Shown: piece after piece, positions 54,715 to 64,000 of the stretch | How positions within the stretch are numbered: position 1 is the first letter of the stretch | Layout: every line of letters starts with the position of its first letter | Notes under the pieces: model-generated | What the model saw: only the letters and a program-made list of their open reading frames with translations | Told to the model about the DNA's origin: nothing | Databases searched by the model: none | Position numbers and translations under genes: made by a program | Source: Aureimonas altamirensis | GTDB lineage: Bacteria; Pseudomonadota; Alphaproteobacteria; Rhizobiales; Rhizobiaceae | Reading direction: 5' to 3' | DNA: 64,000 nucleotides | Assembly: GCF_023702225.1 (NCBI RefSeq) | Contig: NZ_JAMQCO010000002.1 | Span: 460,327 to 524,326 of the forward strand

Positions 54715-55557
54715 TCAGGCCGCGACAGGCTCGACCTCGCGCTCCGGCTGATGCTGCGCGACGCCCTGCAGGCCATGGCTGGTCCAGCGGATCATCTCGA
54801 AGGTGCCGTCGTGCCGCTCGCCGATGGCCGTGCAGCTTTCCACCCAGTCGCCGGTATTGATGTAGGCGATGCCCGCGCGTTCTCCGATGGCGGCATGGTG
54901 GATGTGGCCGCAGATCACGCCCTGGCATCCGCGCCGCAGCGCCTCGCCGGCCAGCGCATCCTCGAAGGCGCCGATAAAGCTGACGGCGTTCTTGACCTTC
55001 AGCTTGGCCCAGGACGACAACGACCAGTAGGGAAAGCCGGCCCAGCGCCGCAGGCGGTTGAAGACGTGGTTGACGGCGATTGCGGTATCGTAGGCCCAGT
55101 CGCCGAGATAGGCGATAAGCCGCGCATTGCGCACCACGACGTCGAATTCGTCGCCATGGATGACGAGATATCGGCGCCCGTCCGCCGCCTCGAACACGTC
55201 GTCCACCCGCACCTCGATGCCGCCGAAATGCTCTCCGGGAAACGGCCGCAGGAATTCGTCGTGGTTGCCAGGCACGTAGATGATACGGCTACCCTTGCGG
55301 GCCTGCCGCAGCAGCTTCTGCACGACATCATTGTGCGATGCCGGCCAGTGCCAGCTACGGCGCAGGCGCCAGCCATCGACGATATCGCCGACGAGATAGA
55401 TGGTCGGCGCGGTGTGGAAGCGCATGAAGTCGACCAGAAGGTCGGCCTGCGCTGCCTTCGAGCCGAGATGGACGTCGGAGATGAACAGCGTGCGGAACTG
55501 CCGCGCGATGGTGGCGGGTGCGACGGTGCCGCCAGGCACGTCCGAGATGGAGTCCAT
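54715..55557 (-). CDS. LpxH-like UDP-2,3-diacylglucosamine diphosphatase family metallophosphoesterase
   Basis: A 280-aa metallophosphoesterase. The motif set FISDVHLGSK, LVGDIVDGW, VPGNHDEFL, VIHGDEFDVV and CGHIHHAAIG gives the two-metal site of LpxH-type enzymes; LpxH hydrolyses UDP-2,3-diacylglucosamine in lipid A synthesis. In many alphaproteobacteria LpxI does this step and LpxH-like paralogues remain unassigned, so substrate is tentative. ATG 55557 is chosen because homology begins soon after; CAGGAG lies about eleven bases upstream. Confidence 0.85.
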   Translation of the reverse strand: MDSISDVPGGTVAPATIARQFRTLFISDVHLGSKAAQADLLVDFMRFHTAPTIYLVGDIVDGWRLRRSWHWPASHNDVVQKLLRQARKGSRIIYVPGNHDEFLRPFPGEHFGGIEVRVDDVFEAADGRRYLVIHGDEFDVVVRNARLIAYLGDWAYDTAIAVNHVFNRLRRWAGFPYWSLSSWAKLKVKNAVSFIGAFEDALAGEALRRGCQGVICGHIHHAAIGERAGIAYINTGDWVESCTAIGERHDGTFEMIRWTSHGLQGVAQHQPEREVEPVAA

Positions 55558-55788
55558 GGGGCTACGAGCTCCTGTTTCAGCTGCTGTGCAGCCAATGCCC
55601 GATTCCCATGACATCCATATGATGGCGTGGTCCGCCATTCCCGTCCGCCGATGCCAAACAGTTTCGAACGACAGTCGCGCAACAAATGCGCGCTCGGGGT
55701 GCGGCAGACCTTTGCGCAGCGTGCGCCGATGTTCTAGACGAGACCTTCCGCCTCATGGCGGGGCTGCCCATGCAACAGCGAGGAACCG

Positions 55789-58095
<2,307 letters not shown>

Positions 58096-58147
58096 CGCTC
58101 CGTCGATCGGCAGAGGCGGGGCCGGCCCACCCTTGCCGGCAACCCTG

Positions 58148-59530
58148 TCAGGGAATGCGCCGCAAGGTGCGGGCATGCCCGATGACCGGCAGAAGCTCGG
58201 CCAGCTCGGGGCCGTGGTCCAGCCCCGTCAGCGCCAGCCGAAGCGGCATGAACAGGCCCCGGCCCTTGCGGCCGGTCGCCGCCTTGACCGCGCCCGTCCA
58301 CGCTTGCCAGGTGCCGCCGTCCCACGGCTCTGCCGGCAGCAGAGTGAAAGCCGTCCGTACGAATTCCAGATCCTCGCCCGAGAACGCGATGGCAGATGGC
58401 CCGCGATAGACGATGCGTGCCCACGTCTCCGCGTCCGGCACCTTGCTGCAATTGCCGCGAACCGCCATCCAGAAGGCCTCGGCATCCTCCGGCGGGACAT
58501 CGAACGCGGCGAGCCGCTCTCGAACCGCATCGAATGGAAGCCCGTGCGTCAGTTCCGCGTTGAGGCGCCCGAGTTCAGCGGGGTCGAACTTCGCGTTGGA
58601 GGACGACACTTCCGAAAGGTCGACGCGTGCGCCGAGCGCGCCGAGGCTCGGCATCGGCTCGATGGATCCGGATGCGCCGACCAGGACGGCCAGCGAGGCG
58701 ATTGCCATCGGCTCGTAGCCTTCATCCCGCAGGGTGCGGATGGACAGTGCGCCCGAGCGCTTTGACAGGCCCTCGCCGTCGACCGTCGTCAGAAGATTGT
58801 GATGGCCGAGCTTCGGCGCCGCATAATCGAGGGCCTCGAAGATCGCGATCTGCACGCCACTATTCGTCACGTGGTCGTCACCGCGGATGACATGCGTGAT
58901 CCCCATGGCGCCGTCATCGACGACGGAGGGCAGCGTGTAGAGATAGGTTCCGTCCTCCCGCACCAGCACAGGATCCGACAGAGACGCCAGGTCGACCGTC
59001 TGCGGCCCGCGGACCAGGTCGTCCCAATGGACCTCGGTGCGCCGCGTTTCGAAGGGGCTCGATCCGAAGTTCGGCAGCAGGAAACGCCAGTGCGGACGGA
59101 CCCCCCGCGCCTCGAAGGCGGCGCGCTCCTCGGCCGTCAGCGCCAGCGCCTCGCGGCCGTAAACGGGGGGCAGACCCCGCGCCATCAGGCGCTTGCGGCG
59201 GCGCTCCAGCTCATCGGCCGTCTCGTAGCAAGGGTAAAGCAACCCCTTCCTGCGCAGTTCGTCGGCCGCGGCATCGTAGAGGGCCAACCGGTCCGATTGC
59301 CGCACGATCTCGTCCGGGCGGATGCCGATCCATGCGAGATCTTCCGTAATGGCGTCGGCATATTCCCGGCGCGATCTCGCGGTATCGGTATCGTCGAAAC
59401 GCAGGACGAAGCGACCTGGCCCGGCGGCCGGCCGCTCTTTGGCGAACAGCCAGTTGAACAGGGCCGGCCGGAGGTTTCCGATATGGATGTAGCCGGTGGG
59501 CGACGGTGCGAAACGTACGATGACACTCAT
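58148..59530 (-). CDS. gltX: Glutamate--tRNA ligase
   Basis: A 460-aa class I aminoacyl-tRNA synthetase charging tRNA-Glu (and tRNA-Gln if indirect). [20 protein letters not shown] is the HIGH region, [19 protein letters not shown] the KMSKS-type loop, and [17 protein letters not shown] lies between. Length is close to that of other GltX proteins (about 470). Hyphomicrobiales usually have two gltX copies; which this is cannot be decided. ATG 59530 (MSVIVRF) is preferred to a frame extension of 12 codons. Confidence 0.94.
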   Translation of the reverse strand: MSVIVRFAPSPTGYIHIGNLRPALFNWLFAKERPAAGPGRFVLRFDDTDTARSRREYADAITEDLAWIGIRPDEIVRQSDRLALYDAAADELRRKGLLYPCYETADELERRRKRLMARGLPPVYGREALALTAEERAAFEARGVRPHWRFLLPNFGSSPFETRRTEVHWDDLVRGPQTVDLASLSDPVLVREDGTYLYTLPSVVDDGAMGITHVIRGDDHVTNSGVQIAIFEALDYAAPKLGHHNLLTTVDGEGLSKRSGALSIRTLRDEGYEPMAIASLAVLVGASGSIEPMPSLGALGARVDLSEVSSSNAKFDPAELGRLNAELTHGLPFDAVRERLAAFDVPPEDAEAFWMAVRGNCSKVPDAETWARIVYRGPSAIAFSGEDLEFVRTAFTLLPAEPWDGGTWQAWTGAVKAATGRKGRGLFMPLRLALTGLDHGPELAELLPVIGHARTLRRIP

Positions 59531-59566
59531 GGCCGGAGCCTTATTCCGCAGCACAGGCGAAAGCAA

Positions 59567-59875
59567 TCAAATGTCCAGGCCGCGCTGCACGATGGGCGCC
59601 AGGACGCTGGAGGCGATCAACCATGCCGAAATGGCAAGGCCGCAAGCGGTGAAGACGGCGCCCACCACGAACTGCCGCAGCGCGTGCCGCCGGTCCGGCT
59701 CGGCCGCACGGCCGAAGGCCAGCGGCTGCGTCACCTGTCCGAGGTCGCCCCACATCGTCGTCGCTCGCGCTTCGCCGGCCCGAATGCGCCGGATCGTCAG
59801 AAGAAAGCGGACCAGGAACAGGACGCCGACGACGGTCGCCGCCATGGCGATGTCACCCGCCGGTGGAATGAGCAT
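59567..59875 (-). CDS. Small hypothetical membrane protein
   Basis: A 102-aa protein with two predicted membrane helices (about residues 11-30, MAATVVGVLFLVRFLLTI, and about 70-95, QFVVGAVFTACGLAISAWLI) separated by a charged loop. I do not recognise a family. It lies 36 bases upstream of gltX on the same strand. ATG 59875 (MLIPPAGDI) has GGAG about 11 bases upstream. Confidence 0.6.
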   Translation of the reverse strand: MLIPPAGDIAMAATVVGVLFLVRFLLTIRRIRAGEARATTMWGDLGQVTQPLAFGRAAEPDRRHALRQFVVGAVFTACGLAISAWLIASSVLAPIVQRGLDI

Positions 59876-59985
59876 TGCGAAACTGGCTCCTTGTCTACCG
59901 TCACGATAGATGCTTAAGCATCCACGCGCGGTGGAGCAAGGTGGCGCATACCTTGAGCGACAAAGCGTGACCATGCGGAGGCATC

Positions 59986-60636
59986 TTGTACGAAATCCTC
60001 GGACTCATCGACCGGTTCGGCTTGATCATCGTCTTCGTCGGCACCTTCTTCGAAGGCGAGGTCTTTGCGATCATCGGCGGCTTCCTGGCCTACAAGGGCA
60101 GCCACTCGCTGCAACTCATGATGAGCCTCGCCTTCATCGGCTCATTCCTGGGCGATCTCGCGGTCTTCCTGTTCGCACGATATTTCTCGAACCATCGCTG
60201 GGTCCGGCGCTGGATCCGCAAGCCCAAATTCGCCAAGGCGTTGCGCCTGGTAGACCGCTTCCACGCCTATTTCGTCATCGTGAACCGCTATGTCTACGGC
60301 TTGCGCATGCCGGGCCTGATCGCCCTTGGCCTGTCGAGCATCACCGTGCCGCGCTTCCTGATCCTCAACTTCATCGGCGCGGGCCTGTGGGCCTGCATCT
60401 TCACATCGATCGGCTACGTCTTCGGCTACTCGATCAGTTCCGTCTTCGCCCGGCTCGAAACGGTGGAGCATGTGGTGCTCTACGTCCTCATAGCGCTGGC
60501 CGTCGCGCTGGTGCTGTATCTGGGCTGGCGGCAGTTCGGCCCCATGTGGACGAAGAGCCGCAAAGAGGATGAACCCGTGGCACGCGTCGGCCATGTGGGC
60601 CCGCTCAGCGACGAGGAAAAGACCGTTCAAAAATAA
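59986..60636 (+). CDS. DedA-family membrane protein
   Basis: A 216-aa inner-membrane protein of the DedA/SNARE-associated family, involved in membrane homeostasis and possibly lipid-carrier (undecaprenyl phosphate) flipping. FVGTFFEGEVFAIIGGFLAYKG holds the essential acidic residue position (FxExxxP region), GSFLGDLAVFLFARY is the GxxxGD motif, and NRYVYGLRMPGLIALGLSS the R/G motif. TTG 59986 is used as start because GGAGG (59977-59981) ends four bases upstream and no ATG is near. The C-terminal tail is hydrophilic. Confidence 0.9.
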   Translation: MYEILGLIDRFGLIIVFVGTFFEGEVFAIIGGFLAYKGSHSLQLMMSLAFIGSFLGDLAVFLFARYFSNHRWVRRWIRKPKFAKALRLVDRFHAYFVIVNRYVYGLRMPGLIALGLSSITVPRFLILNFIGAGLWACIFTSIGYVFGYSISSVFARLETVEHVVLYVLIALAVALVLYLGWRQFGPMWTKSRKEDEPVARVGHVGPLSDEEKTVQK

Positions 60637-60664
60637 AACCCCCGGAGCCGCGCTCCAGGGGTTT
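60629..60664 (-). terminator. Intrinsic terminator of the DAHP synthase gene
   Basis: AAACCCC (60636-60642) pairs with GGGGTTT (60658-60664); an inner GGAG/CTCC pair closes the loop CCGCG with one mismatch between. On the minus strand it is followed by TTTTATTTTT, ideal for termination of the aro gene. The DedA stop lies within its edge, so it may also end that transcript less efficiently. Confidence 0.85.
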
Positions 60665-60686
60665 AGGGCGTTCGAGGCGTCGGCCG

Positions 60687-62069
60687 TCAGAAGTTGACGG
60701 CCGTGCGCGCTTCGCCCCGCTCGTGATGCTTCTTGACCAGCTCGGCGACCAGGAATGCCAGCTCCAGTGCCTGATTGGCGTTCAGGCGCGGGTCGCAATG
60801 CGTGTGGTAGCGGTCGGACAGGTCTTCCGCCAGGACAGGCCGCGCCGCGCCGCCGGTGCATTCCGTCACGTCCTTGCCGGTCATCTCCACATGGATGCCG
60901 CCGGGGTGCGTACCCTCGGCCTGGTGCACGTTGAAGAAGGCCTGCACCTCGGCGAGGATGCGGTCGAACGGCCGGGTCTTGTAGTCGTTCACGGTGATCG
61001 TGTTGCCGTGCATCGGATCGCACGACCACACCACCTTGCGACCCTCCGCCTCCACTGCGCGGATCAGCTTCGGCAGATGCGCCTCGACGCGCTCGTGCCC
61101 GAAGCGCGTGATCAGCGTCAGCCGGCCTGCCTCGTTCTGCGGGTTGAGGCGGTCGATCAGCCGCAGGAGATCGCTCGGGTCGAGGCTCGGCCCGCACTTC
61201 AAGCCGATCGGGTTGCGGATGCCGCGGCAGTATTCGACATGCGCATTCTCGAGCTGCCGGGTGCGGTCGCCGATCCAGATCATGTGGCCGGAGGTGGCGT
61301 ACCATTCGCCGCTGGTGGAATCGACGCGCGTCAGCGCTTCCTCGTAGCCCAGAAGCAGCGCCTCGTGGCTGGTGAAGAAATCGGTTTCGCGCAAAGCGGG
61401 ATGGTTCTCGGAGTTGATGCCGATCGCCCGCATGAAGTTCATCGTTTCGGAAATCCGATCCGCGATCTCACGGTATCGCTCCGCCTGCGGCGAGCCCGAC
61501 AGGAAGCCGAGCATCCACTGGTGGACATTGTCGAGGTTGGCGTAACCGCCCTGGGCGAAGGCGCGCAGAAGGTTCAGCGTCGCGGCGGACTGCCGGTACG
61601 CCATCTCCTGCCGCTCCGGGTTGGGGATGCGCGAACCCTCGTCGAACTCGATGCCGTTGATGATGTCTCCCCGGTAGGAAGGCAGCGTCTTGCCGCCCTT
61701 GCTTTCGGAGTTGGAGGAGCGCGGCTTGGCGAACTGGCCCGCGATACGCCCCACCTTCACGACCGGCGAAGAAGCGGCAAAGGTCAGCACCACGGCCATC
61801 TGCAGGAAGGCGCGGAAGAAGTCGCGGATATTGTCCGCGCCATGCTCGGCAAAGCTTTCGGCACAATCGCCGCCCTGCAGCAGGAAACCACGGCCCTCGG
61901 CGACCTCGGCAAGCGAGCGCTTCAGTTTACGGGCCTCACCTGCAAAAACGAGGGGCGGAAAGCTGGCAAGCCGCTTCTCCGTTTCGGCCAAGGCGGCCGG
62001 ATCCGGATAGTCGGGAACCTGCTCGATATCCTTCGAGCGCCAGGTTGCCGGTGTCCAATCCTTCGTCAT
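60687..62069 (-). CDS. 3-deoxy-7-phosphoheptulonate synthase, class II
   Basis: A 460-aa class II (plant/AroA-II type) DAHP synthase, the first step of the shikimate pathway, condensing phosphoenolpyruvate and erythrose 4-phosphate. [60 protein letters not shown] and [16 protein letters not shown] are the conserved metal and substrate motifs. Length is typical. AAGGAG precedes the ATG. A strong terminator follows. Confidence 0.96.
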   Translation of the reverse strand: MTKDWTPATWRSKDIEQVPDYPDPAALAETEKRLASFPPLVFAGEARKLKRSLAEVAEGRGFLLQGGDCAESFAEHGADNIRDFFRAFLQMAVVLTFAASSPVVKVGRIAGQFAKPRSSNSESKGGKTLPSYRGDIINGIEFDEGSRIPNPERQEMAYRQSAATLNLLRAFAQGGYANLDNVHQWMLGFLSGSPQAERYREIADRISETMNFMRAIGINSENHPALRETDFFTSHEALLLGYEEALTRVDSTSGEWYATSGHMIWIGDRTRQLENAHVEYCRGIRNPIGLKCGPSLDPSDLLRLIDRLNPQNEAGRLTLITRFGHERVEAHLPKLIRAVEAEGRKVVWSCDPMHGNTITVNDYKTRPFDRILAEVQAFFNVHQAEGTHPGGIHVEMTGKDVTECTGGAARPVLAEDLSDRYHTHCDPRLNANQALELAFLVAELVKKHHERGEARTAVNF

Positions 62070-62155
62070 TGCCCCATTCTCCTTGCGGAAGCCTTACGCA
62101 CCAAGGTGGCTGTTTAAACACCAATGGTCTGAATTGTCACGGCAAAAAGGCCGCT

Positions 62156-62791
62156 TCAGGCAAGCGGGAGATGGCTCGCGCCGCGCGCGGAAACAAGCGA
62201 GTCGAAAAGGGCGGCCTCGCCCTCCTCAAGCTCCACCGGGCGCGGATAACGCGGCGCATGCCTGTCCTGTAGCACCGTCGTGCGAAAGCCTTCGGTTTCG
62301 TCCACGAAGCGCGCCAGCCCTTCGCGCCCGTAGAGGGCGTGGAAGCCCTGCATCACGGCATCCAGATAGGATTGCAGGATGAAGGCGCCCGCTTCGGACG
62401 CCGTCTCCTCGTCGGCCGATGCCTCGTAGATGAACAGGGGCACCTCGCCCGCCAACGGACTTTCGACCGCAATCCTGTCGGCGGTGACAACGCGGCGCAT
62501 GTACCCGGCCTCCCGCTCGTCCACCAGCGGCAGATGGTCGGCGAGGTCGTAGACGATGACGCCCTGCGTCACGAAATCGTCGGCGGGCCGCACGGACAGC
62601 AAAGCCGGCACGGGCTGCGGCCGCGGCAGCCAGAAGCGCCGCCACCCGGCAACCTCGGCGCGCCGGATACCGAGGAAACGCGTGCGCAGCGTGCGACGAT
62701 TGACGAGGGATCCATACCCGAAATAGGCGACGACCCGCCCCTCGCCGATCAGCGCGGCAAGGTCGGGATGATCGTCATGGATCAGGCTCAT
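62156..62791 (-). CDS. Gamma-glutamylcyclotransferase-like protein
   Basis: A 211-aa GGCT-fold protein. YFGYGSLVNRRTLRTRFLGIRRAEVAGWRRFW is the cyclotransferase-fold signature, with YGS substrate loop, and VDEREAGYMRRVV provides the candidate catalytic Glu. These enzymes release 5-oxoproline from gamma-glutamyl peptides or glutathione; many bacterial members are untested. The ATG overlaps the glutathione reductase stop (ATGA, 62788-62791), so the two genes are translationally coupled and the likely substrate is glutathione. Confidence 0.8.
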   Translation of the reverse strand: MSLIHDDHPDLAALIGEGRVVAYFGYGSLVNRRTLRTRFLGIRRAEVAGWRRFWLPRPQPVPALLSVRPADDFVTQGVIVYDLADHLPLVDEREAGYMRRVVTADRIAVESPLAGEVPLFIYEASADEETASEAGAFILQSYLDAVMQGFHALYGREGLARFVDETEGFRTTVLQDRHAPRYPRPVELEEGEAALFDSLVSARGASHLPLA

Positions 62792-64000
62792 GCGTCGCAG
62801 ACCTCGCCGTCGCGCAGGACGTAGCTGGGCGCGTACATGGTTACAAGCTCTTCCGCGGCGGTGGGATGCAGGGCCATGGTGCGGTCGAAATCGTCCTTCG
62901 TCAGCCCGGCCTTCACGCAGATGCCCAGCACCTGAGCCAGCTCTCCGGCGTCCGGGCCCAATATGTGCGCGCCGACGACCTTTCTGGTTTCTCCGTCGAC
63001 GACGAGCTTGGTGATCATCTGCTCGTCGCGGCCGGCCAGGATGTTGCGCATGGGGCGGAACCGGGCCGTATAGACTTCGACGTTGCGATACCGCTCCCCG
63101 GCCTCGCACTCGGTCAGGCCGGCCGTGCCGATCTCGGGCTGCGAAAAGACCGCCGTCGGCACCGTTTCGAGGTCCGGCCTTGTCGGTTTGCCGAGAAACT
63201 CGGTATCCACGAAGCACATCGCCTCATGAATGGCGACCGGCGTCAGTTGCAGGCGGTTGGTGACGTCCCCCAGCGCCCAGACGGACGGCGCACTGGTGCG
63301 GGAAAAGTCGTCGATCTCTATCGCGCCGAGATGATCCAGCTTTACCCCGGCCTTGTCGCAGCCGAGATCTTCCGTATTCGGCTTGCGGCCGACCGCCAGC
63401 ATCACCTCGTCGGCATCCAGGCTCCCTCCGCTCTTCAGCACCGCCTCGAACCGGCCATCGGCCTTCTGGCGCACTTCGTTGAGCGTATCCTCGCACAGGA
63501 TGTCGATGCCCTTGCGCTGCATGGCCGCGCTGACGCCGTCGCGCAGATCGTCGTCGAAGCCTCCGAGGATCTTCTTGCCGCGATAGACCAGCGTGACATG
63601 CGCGCCGAGGCCGTGGAAGATGTTGGCGAACTCCACCGCGATATAGCCGCCTCCCAGGATCACGATCCGCTCCGGCAGGCGTTTCAGGTGGAACGCCTCG
63701 TTGGACGTGATGCAGTGTTCCGCGCCCGGCATGTCGGCAAAGGGGTTCGCCCGCCCGCCGACGGCCACCAGGATGCGCTCCGCGGTCACCACCGCGTCGG
63801 TTTCCAGCAGGCGCACTTCGTGCGGCCCTTCCAGAACGGCGCGCGTCTTGAGGATTTCGGCCCCGGCCTTTTCGAGGTTGCGGGTATAGATGTCTTCCAG
63901 CCGCTGGATCTCCGCGTCCTTCGCGGCGATCAGCGTGGCCCAGTCGAAGCGTGTATCGCCGACCGACCAGCCGTAGCCGGCGGCGTCTTCGAACTCTTCC
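62788..64000 (-). CDS. gor: Glutathione-disulfide reductase, truncated at the window edge
   Basis: About 404 C-terminal residues are visible; the N-terminal FAD motif and the redox-active Cys-x4-Cys lie beyond the right edge. Visible features: LVAVGGRANP, IVILGGGYIAVEFANIFHGLG (NADPH-binding), WALGDVTNRLQLTPVAIHEA (second FAD site) and the catalytic C-terminal HPTAAEELVTMY. It regenerates glutathione from its disulfide with NADPH. The stop overlaps the cyclotransferase-like start, linking glutathione recycling to gamma-glutamyl turnover. Confidence 0.94.
   Translation of the reverse strand, partial: EEFEDAAGYGWSVGDTRFDWATLIAAKDAEIQRLEDIYTRNLEKAGAEILKTRAVLEGPHEVRLLETDAVVTAERILVAVGGRANPFADMPGAEHCITSNEAFHLKRLPERIVILGGGYIAVEFANIFHGLGAHVTLVYRGKKILGGFDDDLRDGVSAAMQRKGIDILCEDTLNEVRQKADGRFEAVLKSGGSLDADEVMLAVGRKPNTEDLGCDKAGVKLDHLGAIEIDDFSRTSAPSVWALGDVTNRLQLTPVAIHEAMCFVDTEFLGKPTRPDLETVPTAVFSQPEIGTAGLTECEAGERYRNVEVYTARFRPMRNILAGRDEQMITKLVVDGETRKVVGAHILGPDAGELAQVLGICVKAGLTKDDFDRTMALHPTAAEELVTMYAPSYVLRDGEVCDA

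Overview
This is a GC-rich chromosomal window from an alphaproteobacterium, most likely of the order Hyphomicrobiales (Rhizobiales); an Aurantimonadaceae-like relative is possible, but this is inferred from gene content and protein style only. Supporting signs are the class II DAHP synthase, the malic enzyme with a phosphotransacetylase tail, the proteasome-type peptidase family, the TIGR02281-type aspartic protease, the rhizobial-style exopolysaccharide export genes and a BrnT/BrnA pair. I see no rRNA, prophage, IS element or CRISPR array. The window starts inside a peptidase gene and ends inside glutathione reductase.

Layout. 1-22 kb is mostly housekeeping: a peptidase tail and a DUF971 protein; moaA; a small glycine-zipper lipoprotein with a strong terminator; a coupled operon of a DMT exporter, a Bcr/CflA-type MFS exporter and mobA (5'-TGATG-3' and GTGA junctions); a polar amino-acid ABC transporter (binding protein plus two permeases, no ATPase) with a perfect 11-bp stem between binding protein and permease; a beta-hydroxyacid dehydrogenase, an Lrp regulator, an aspartic protease and dusA; a BrnT/BrnA toxin-antitoxin pair; photolyase; a cysK-sseA-GNAT-cpdB-hydrolase run; then ilvA, adenine deaminase and tRNA-Leu(TAA) on the minus strand.

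22-39.5 kb is an exopolysaccharide locus. A minus-strand set (GT2, Tat-exported clan-A-like glycosidase, an unknown 341-aa protein, a GT25-like protein and a conserved small protein) is divergent from a polymerase/ligase (Wzy/WaaL-like) and flippase (Wzx-like). A second minus-strand operon encodes an outer-membrane export protein, a chain-length/co-polymerase protein, a BY-kinase-like protein whose Walker A lysine is replaced by valine, and an ExeA-like ATPase. Then come two further GT2 enzymes and the initiating phosphoglycosyltransferase (WcaJ/ExoY type). Together these cover priming, assembly, flipping, polymerisation, length control and export of one secreted glycan.

39.4-53.4 kb, inserted directly after the priming transferase, holds the most unusual locus: an Sfp-type phosphopantetheinyl transferase translationally coupled to a 1529-aa NRPS (formyltransferase, half condensation-like region, adenylation domain split by an FMN luciferase-like monooxygenase of the MupA/Atu3671 family, carrier), divergent from a 2151-aa single-module PKS (KS-AT-KR-DH-ACP-TE, with KR before DH), followed by a GMC-type oxidoreductase with a near-perfect 18-bp palindrome upstream. 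This looks like a compact two-megasynthase pathway for a formyl-aminoacyl polyketide or a derivative; the product is not predictable from sequence alone.

53.4-64 kb returns to core functions: a GT4 enzyme, an LpxH-like pyrophosphatase, malic enzyme, glutamyl-tRNA synthetase, a small membrane protein, a DedA protein, class II DAHP synthase, and a coupled glutathione reductase/gamma-glutamylcyclotransferase-like pair.
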